Origin: Acytostelium subglobosum LB1
Taxonomy: Eukaryota > Evosea > Eumycetozoa > Acytosteliales > Acytosteliaceae
Assembly: GCF_000787575.1 (NCBI RefSeq)
Contig: NW_012236503.1
Location: forward strand, 186,001 to 250,000
Reading direction: 5' to 3'
DNA: 64,000 nucleotides
Part shown: positions 57,905-64,000 of the stretch, in pieces
Layout of the letters: each line of letters begins with the position of its first letter
Position numbering within the stretch: the first letter of the stretch is position 1
The notes under the pieces: model-generated
Told to the model about the DNA's origin: nothing
The model's input: the letters and a program-made list of their open reading frames with translations, nothing else
The model's database searches: none
Made by a program: the position numbers and the translations under genes

Positions 57905-60477
57905 TTACTTCTTCAGTCTGATCGAGGCAGCCTCAGCAGACTTGACAATGTTGATGATTGCCGAGGACAGGCCACGAGCACAGGTGACCAGCTGCTCCTC
58001 AGAGGTGGAGGCGTCGTCAGAGGCAGCCTTGACAGCGCATAGGATCTTGAGTTGGGTGGAGAAGTTGGAGCCACAGTCCAGTTGGGTGAGGACGGCCTGC
58101 TTCAAACGTGGGTCTGTGCAGTTGTCGGCGATCTGGCGAGCGTTCATGTTGACGGCCTTGATGGCGTCGGCGATGCTACGAGCAGCGCTGATCATGCCCT
58201 TGATGTCACCCTTGGCGGCGTACGATGACAACAGAGCCATCTGTGCGGCAATGTCATCACCGAACGACACGAGCTTGCCCAGTGGGGTGTCGTCACGCTT
58301 CTTCTTCTCGAGTGCGTTGGCGACCTCCTCGGCGGCGACGTAGACGGCCTTGTTGACGGGTCCCTCGATCTTGAACTTGGAGGGTGCTGGCTTGACCTCG
58401 ACTGGCTTGGGTGGCTGGGTGACCTTGGCCATGGACATCTCGCGGTTGAGACGCTGCATCTTGAGCTCCTCACCGGTTGGCTGTGTGGCGATCGCCAGGT
58501 TGGTGCTGGCGTCCTTGACCTGGCGAACGAGGTCCTCGAGACGCTGGCGGGCGGCGCGGTCGTTGGGATTGGCCAAGACGTCCTTGATGGCCTCGAGCAG
58601 CTGTGGAGTAAGCTTCTTGAGCTGGTTGACGGCGTCGAGGATCTGCTGGCGGTGGTGTGGGTCCTTGATGGAGTTGGCGTAAGCCTCGGCCTCCTCGATC
58701 TGCTTCTTGATGTCTGCTGCGATGTCCTTGGCGTGCTGCACGCCCTTGTACTGCATGTCCGGGCCACCGGCGTTGATGGTGTTGAGCAGCGAGTCGAGGT
58801 CGTTGTGCAGCTTGTTGTTGAGAGCAGCCACAACCTCGTATGGCTGAGAGATGTCGGCGATGGCACCCTTGGCCTCCTTGATGAGCTGACCCAGCTGGCG
58901 CTTAGCCTCCTCGTCGCGTGGGTTGCGGATGCAGCGCTGTGCAGTGTCGAGGATCTTTGGCTTGAGGGCAATGAGCTTCTCGATCGACTTTTGGACCTGG
59001 TAGCGCAGTGATGGGTCCTGGATGGTGTCGAGCAGGGCGGTGGCCAGCTCGATGTGGCGGTCGATGGCAGCGCCAAGGTTGCTGGCGATGGTCTCTGCGC
59101 GCTTGACGTCACCCTTGTGGATGGCATCCTCGAGGGTCTCAAACTCGCGAGCCAACGATGCGCCGTGAGCGGCGACGATCTCGGATGGAGTCGAGATGAC
59201 TGATGTGGCCAGGTTCTCCGAGGCCTTTTGCGTGGCGTAGATGAGGTTGTCGAGGTGCTGGCGAGCCTTGAGGTCGTTGGGGTTCTCCAACACTGGCTTC
59301 ATGGCGGCGATCAGCTGTGGAGTGAGCTTCTTGAGCTCCTCGATGTTCTTGAGGATCATGCGCTTCTTGATTGGGTCCTCGCAGCGATTGGCGACGATCT
59401 GTGCGTTGGAGATCTGGTTGTTTGCGTTGTTGACGATCTCGCGTGCGGCGGCTGGGCCTTGGCCAGTCTCCATGCGACGTGGCAGCGCATGCAGGTTGCT
59501 GATGAGCTGGGCCGACTGTGCGGTGACCTCGTCCTCAGCCATTGTGCGCACTGGCTTCCACTTGAAGGCCAAGTCGACAAACTTGGTGTTGGCGGCAAAG
59601 ATCAGCTTGATCGTTTCGATCATGTCGTCGATGGCACCGAGCAGGCGGTGGCTGAGCTCGCCACGGCGCTGGCGTGCGCCCTGGTCGCTGGGGTTGGAGC
59701 AGACAGAGCGGGCAGCCTGCTGATGCTGCTGGCTGACGGTGCTGACCACGCTGGCCAGGTCCTCAAGACGCTGGCGGAACTCGGCGTTGTGCGAGCCCTC
59801 TGAGCGACGCTGCGAGCGACGCACCAACTCGTCCTCGAGCGAGATGACGTCGTTGATCATCACGTTGAGCTGGTTGACGTTCTCAATCTCGTCAATGCGG
59901 CGCACACCCTCGGCGGCCTTCTTGGCAATGTTGACCAGGGTCTTGATGTTGGACTGCTCCTCAATGAGCACCAGCAACACGACCTGCTGCAGGATCAGCT
60001 TGGCAGCCTTGATGGCGTCCTTCTGTGGTGCACGGTTCCATGGGTCGTCACGAGCGCGCACTGCATGTCTAAACAGCTCATTAGCTGCGCCTCTCAATGA
60101 ATTATTCGTGTCGCTCAGCTGTGGTCTGAATTCATCATCAATCGATGCCGATGTCTCATCAGCTGCCTCACACATTCCAAACACTGCCTGTTGGATTAGT
60201 TCCACACCTGGTACCATGTCCTATTATTATTATATTTTTTGATCATCATTCATTATGTGTGTGAGTGGGTTAGTGATCAATCAATCAAAATAGTGTGTGA
60301 ACGATCACACTTTGGCACAAGCAACATTGATCAATTAATGTGTGTGACAGAGCGAAGTTCATCACTTTGATGATATATGAGACATACGCCAAACAATGTG
60401 TTCTTCTCCTCAGAGTCTGTGATGGCAACAACAAGCGATGACACTGCATCGGCAATCATTTCTAGTACTTCATCCAT
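57905..60477 (-). CDS. Vinculin/alpha-catenin superfamily protein
   Basis: Exons 60388-60477 and 57905-60220 give 801 aa. The 30-residue first exon (MDEVLEMIADAVSSLVVAITD) continues in phase 0 into DMVPGVELIQQAV. The whole protein is helical, made of four-helix-bundle units. A spaced motif recurs: NPSDQGARQRRGELSH, NPNDLKARQHLDNLIYATQKA, NPRDEEAKRQLGQLIKEAKGA and NPNDRAARQRLEDLVRQVKDA. A short proline-rich linker (VTQPPKPVEVKPAP, about 610-625) separates a final bundle, as in vinculin's head-tail hinge. The family links actin to adhesion sites, and dictyostelids have several members. The third-position GC is high, consistent with strong expression. The exact orthologue (vinculin or alpha-catenin) is not settled from the sequence alone. 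Confidence 0.87.
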
Positions 60478-61923
60478 GATTCTGTGTGTTTGTTATCTGT
60501 AATATAATATTATAATATAAATAAAGTATGCGTTGGATATATATTTGGATTGATTGATTGAGACTGGATTGTTGAGAGATCGATTGGTCTGTCTTGTCCT
60601 AGTTTGATTGAGAGATACTATTGATACAATTAAAAGGGGTTGTTCCTGTTAACACCTGTTATTCTGTCTAAATAAAATAAATAAATAAATAAATAATATA
60701 ATAGTTATACAGATTATAAGATTGAGATATATGTTATACAGTTGTTCTGAATGAATGGAATGAATGAATGAATGAAAGGGTCTTGAAAAAGGAACAGGAG
60801 GAGGAGGTAGCAAGACAGGGGTGTCACGATGGATGACAGTTGGAGGGAGGGAGGCAAGGCAGGGACCACCACAGTTAGCCAATGTTACCAACAAAGTCAA
60901 GTCATTCAATGATGGATGAATGTTGGATTAATTGTTGGATGGCCTACCCCCTATGTGTGACTTCACCTACTTCTAGTCCTACCACACAGGACCAAACTAA
61001 GTTGCCTAATATCTTATTTTTGGATGTTTGGGGGTTTCTTTGCGCGCCCCAACCATTGGACTTGATTTGACAAACAAAAACATCAAAAAAATGATTATAA
61101 AATTGGACAAACCCATTCTTTTTGGCAACTAGGCCATACCAACTATCAAACGGCTTATCCCATTCATTTAATTTAATTTATTAGAACAAAATAATCGTGT
61201 TGTAAGAAGTGTGATTGATGGATGTCTTTGTTTGTCTATGCATAGGGGTGAGGTGAGTGTTGGTGCCTGTGTCTGGTGGTGGCTTGGGGCGTGGACTCGG
61301 TACCGACACCAACAAAGATATTATCTCTTTTAAGTCATAACTCTTTATCCAAGTGTCTGTCTTGTCCAAACATCATCAGTATTGTCGTGTCAATCAATCA
61401 ATCAATCATGGTAATGAGATCTTTGCTTGTGTTAATATAACAAGGTAATGATAATGAATGATGAACAAAAGTGATCGACTGGCTGATTGATTGATTGGTT
61501 GGGTTCGAGTATGACGTTCTGGAACCAACTAAACAACTAGTCACTACTTCGAGTACACAAGGAGGAAGAATAATAGTATTAGAGGTCGCAATATTTATGA
61601 CTTTTGATCAGCTGATATCAATTGATCACGTGACTGATCATATGACCGATCAGCTGACATCAGTAAAGTCATATGACTTGTCAACATCTTAAAGAAAGAT
61701 GCAAGAGGTGTGTATCTGTATCATATCCAGATAGATATTTGTTACATGTTTGTTCGCGAATGATCGAATGAACATTTCGAATGCGTTCCAGCCACCTTGG
61801 AAATCCTAAGATTGTTAGTTTTGGACAACTTCATCATCAATTAAAAGGGAAGAATGATCGATCAACCATTCAATCAATCATATACATCATAACATAATAT
61901 AATATAACATAAACAAACATACC
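60478..61923. other. Intergenic, 1.45 kb, with microsatellite and palindrome cluster
   Basis: It contains an (AAAT)n microsatellite at about 60671-60695, a GGAGGAGGAGG patch near 60800 and the palindrome cluster at 61605-61679. Short ORFs are not supported. It holds promoters for the divergent vinculin-like and cyclodeaminase-like genes. A tRNA-like GGTTCGAGT at 61501 lacks the rest of a tRNA. Confidence 0.45.
61605..61679. promoter_or_regulatory. Cluster of overlapping palindromic hexamers
   Basis: Within 75 bases, about 250 bases above the cyclodeaminase-like ATG, lie TGATCA (61605, 61623, 61635), CAGCTG (61609, 61651), GATATC (61614), CAATTG (61619), CACGTG (61627), CATATG (61639) and the 14-base perfect palindrome AAGTCATATGACTT (61666-61679). 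CACGTG and CAGCTG are E-box forms bound by dimeric factors in other eukaryotes. Confidence 0.5.
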
Positions 61924-63020
61924 ATGGTATTAATACTTACTGAAGCTGATGTTGAACTGTTAGCCAACAAGACTGATTGGTTGGTGGGCATTGATGTGAA
62001 TGAAGCTGTGTTTAGGGAGGAGTCACTGCAACATACATTATGCCCACAGCGTCAGATCATCGATACGATGAATGAAGCTGCCACAGAGAAGACTATGACA
62101 ACTTACTTCAAGTACGCCTCGGTCAAGGGTCTGGGCATCGGCACCAAGGTCGTCAGTGTGGTGCCCGGTAACGCGCGTCTCAACAAGCCCACCGTACCCG
62201 CCACCGTACTGCTGATCGACCCAGTGGACGGATCATCTCTGGCCCTAATCGGTGGCACCTACCTCACTGGATACCGCACGGCAGCCGGCAGTGCTGTGGC
62301 CGCTCGCTACCTGGCACCTAAAGACAGCTCTGTGCTCTCTGTGTTTGGCGCGGGTCTCCAGGCCCGATGCCACATCGAGGCCTTGCTGGCCGTCATGAAG
62401 GGCATCACCGTGATCAACATACACAACAGGACTGTGGCCACTGCCGTTGCATTGGTGGACTCCCTCAGGTTAAAGTATAGCAACGTTCGATTCGTTGTTG
62501 TGTCCGCGGAGGAGGCCGTGTCCTCAATTGTCAGCGAGTCGGACATCATCGTTGCCGCTACCAACTCATCGAAACCTCTCTTTGATGGTCGATGGGTCAA
62601 GCCAAACTCAATGGTCATTGCCGTGGGCAGCAGTAGACCAGACTCACGCGAGCTTGACAGCGCAACTGTATGTTCATCGACGGCCACCATCATTGTGGAT
62701 GACCCTGGCTCATGTCTTGTGTCGGGCGACATCCACTCGCCACTCCAAGAAGGTGTCATCACGCAGGGTGACCTCGTGCGACTGAGCAGCGTCGTTGCAG
62801 CCAAAGGACTGCCTGCTGGCACTACCAAGAAGTCCATCATTGTGTACAAATCTGTAAGTATCTCATGTATCGATCGCGAGATGGTCTGTATATCTCACTA
62901 AAATCAATCCATGCACATCATCCATCACAGGCTGGTACCGCCATCCAAGACATCGGTACTGGTAAGATGTTCTATGATCTGGCAATAAAGTCCAATACGG
63001 GCGTCAAGGTTGACCTTTGA
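61924..63020 (+). CDS. Ornithine cyclodeaminase/mu-crystallin family enzyme
   Basis: Exons 61924-62853 and 62931-63020 give 339 aa, the usual family length. An N-terminal substrate domain with the conserved KVVSVVPGNARLNKPTVPATVLLIDP region is followed by LTGYRTAAGSAVAARYLA and a Rossmann NAD(P)-binding motif SVFGAGLQARCHIEAL (about 140). Later ADIIVAATNSSKPLF-type and GDIHSPLQEGVI segments match the family. The second exon supplies GTAIQDIGTGKMFYDLA, the conserved C-terminal GxAxQDxxxA block, which validates the splice. Members are ornithine cyclodeaminases, alanine or ketimine reductases, or thyroid-hormone-binding crystallins. The substrate here cannot be decided. Its stop is 30 bases from the convergent Dabb gene. 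Confidence 0.9.
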
Positions 63021-63050
63021 TTGATTGATTGAATGATTGATAGGAGTTGT

Positions 63051-63527
63051 TTAATTGGAAGCACGGGGAACGACAAAGTCTGAGACGATGGGAGGTCCGA
63101 CACGCACGCCGTTCAGGATGTTCTTGAACTCCTGGTGAGTGGCATGAGCGTCGTAGACAGGGAGATCAGCTGGGTCGCGGAGCAATACTCTGAAACCATA
63201 GTTGTAGCCTTTTGATGTGTTAGTTAGGTGTCATGATTGAATGATATGAGGAGACTTACCTCCGTTTCTATCTTTGTTAAGGTTCTTGCCAAAGTTGATG
63301 ACCAAGACGCCTGGGATGGAGTTCTTCATCTTCTCGATCTGATCGAGCAATGATTGATGCTCCTGTTGGTTCATGTCCTCGCGGAGGTTCATAAAGAGAA
63401 TGTGTTCAAGTGAGTTGGACATCTTCCTATTACTGCTAAAGTATCTTATATTATTAAAGTTATAATGATGATTGTTTAGTTTTAGTTTAGTTAATAAAGA
63501 TGGTATACCTCTGGCGACTGTATTCAT
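63051..63527 (-). CDS. Dabb (stress-responsive alpha/beta barrel) domain protein, possibly mitochondrial
   Basis: Exons 63260-63527 and 63051-63208 give 141 aa. The Dabb fold begins at about residue 38: LEHILFMNLREDMNQQEHQSLLDQIEKMKNSIPGVLVINFGKNL, then after the intron YNYGFRVLLRDPADLPVYDAHATHQEFKNIL and a short end (IVSDFVVPRASN). If translation starts at 63527, the first 35 residues (basic, with NIRYFSSNRK) resemble a mitochondrial presequence. Starting at the internal Met (63422) gives a 106-residue domain alone, the normal family size. The family includes dimeric stress proteins in plants and small barrel enzymes in bacteria. The role here is unknown. Confidence 0.8.
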
Positions 63528-63701
63528 CTATCTATCTCAAGTGTATAAGAACAAACTAATTATCAAGTATCAATCAATGAATGATTGAAGGTTGGTCATC
63601 TCGGAGTAACTTCGAAGTGTGCTTGAACATTCAATTTATGGGACAAGCTGGTGCATTTGAACTTCACTCGCGCTCACGCACTAACTTCATTCTGGCCTTG
63701 T

Positions 63702-63727
63702 TATCTCTATCTCTATCTCTATCTCTT
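63702..63727. repeat. (ATCTCT)n microsatellite
   Basis: ATCTCT is repeated about four times just beyond the end of the partial leucine-rich gene. It is probably untranslated DNA. Confidence 0.6.
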
Positions 63728-63735
63728 GGACTGCC

Positions 63736-64000
63736 TCATGATGGCAATACTCTTGTGTATTCTTTATAAAAGTATTGCTTGTCGATTGCTAGTTGGTAGT
63801 GAGTGGACTTGGACGACGACACAATGGTTGCTAGGATGTCATCGCTGATGCGTAGCACTCGGATCGATTGGTTGGTCTCCAGGTATGATAGGATATTCGA
63901 CCCGAATCTTTTGTTTGTAGGTCCATTGATCTCTAGTCGCTCAATCGATTGGTTGTGAGATAGACTGCCAAACAGCTTGGTGCAGCACTTGGCATTGAGC
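63736..64000 (-). CDS. 3' end of a leucine-rich repeat-like gene running off the right edge
   Basis: On the minus strand an open frame enters at 64000 and runs 88 codons to a TGA at 63736-63738. It reads LFGSLSHNQSIERLEI, YLETNQSIRVLRISDDIL and ends YKEYTRVLPS. The NQSI-xx-L pattern is the same as in the F-box/LRR-like pair at 36-40 kb (LLANQSITHL), so it may be a member of that family or of another dictyostelid LRR family. The start lies outside the window and cannot be assessed. Confidence 0.55.
   Translation of the reverse strand, partial: LNAKCCTKLFGSLSHNQSIERLEINGPTNKRFGSNILSYLETNQSIRVLRISDDILATIVSSSKSTHYQLAIDKQYFYKEYTRVLPS

Noticed and set aside
58192-60242. Long ORFs overlapping the vinculin-like gene (316 aa on minus in another frame, 119-191 aa on plus).
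   Set aside because: These result from GC-rich, biased codon use. Their translations are Arg/Ser/Thr-rich or Val/Leu/Gly-rich without domains.
61500-61512. GGTTCGAGT resembling a tRNA box B.
   Set aside because: The downstream bases do not continue the T-arm, there is no box A at the right distance, and no cloverleaf can be drawn.

Overview
The window is nuclear DNA from a social amoeba (dictyostelid). The evidence is AT-rich intergenic DNA, short introns that almost all open with GTATGT or GTAAGT, proteins interrupted by long runs of Asn, Gln, Ser and Thr, and gene families typical of Amoebozoa, such as ComC-like cell-surface proteins with IPT/TIG and EGF-like domains, a CH-domain RhoGEF and a vinculin-family protein. 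Coding DNA is richer in GC than in Dictyostelium discoideum, so a different dictyostelid is likely. I cannot name the species.

Layout. 1-9.2 kb: a CH/IQ/DH/PH RhoGEF, a tandem pair of ComC-like surface proteins with duplicated upstream regions, and a low-complexity protein. 9.2-19.2 kb: a cytochrome b5-domain protein, a small four-helix membrane protein, an Eps15-like endocytic scaffold with three EH domains, an acidic dictyostelid protein of unknown function, and a stand-alone MetE-C-like enzyme. 19.5-28 kb: a complete ATR checkpoint kinase gene in seven exons. 28-36.2 kb: a small charged ORF, a host gene with a domesticated integrase-type zinc finger, Integrator subunit 8, and a secreted glycoside hydrolase. 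36.2-43.4 kb: two tandem F-box/LRR-like paralogues, a lipase maturation factor family protein and a TMEM19-like protein. 44-56.3 kb: a P4-type ATPase, TTC27, mitochondrial isoleucyl-tRNA synthetase, a membrane protein with a Gln-rich tail, and an F-box/LRR protein. 57.9-64 kb: a vinculin/alpha-catenin-like protein, an ornithine cyclodeaminase/mu-crystallin family enzyme, a Dabb-domain protein, and the 3' end of another LRR-like gene running off the right edge.

The genes are mostly unrelated housekeeping or cell-biology genes, so I see no operon-like system. Genes are packed closely: several convergent pairs leave only 27-92 bases between stop codons, and some divergent pairs share promoters of 188-350 bases. 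I found no tRNA or rRNA gene, CRISPR array, DNA transposon or intact retroelement.

Quality notes that affect interpretation. The window has two single N characters (16285 and 49246). Each sits inside an ORF that becomes continuous when the N is ignored. A second one-base slip follows the N at 49246. Two further one-base slips (near 39281 and 40358) interrupt otherwise well-conserved genes, and both lie in homopolymer runs. Assembly error is the likeliest cause. No single undescribed system stands out. The best leads are the duplicated ComC-like locus with conserved promoter blocks, the altered TM4 motif of the P4-ATPase, a hairpin at 9398-9439, a cluster of palindromes at 61605-61679, and a recurrent upstream motif.
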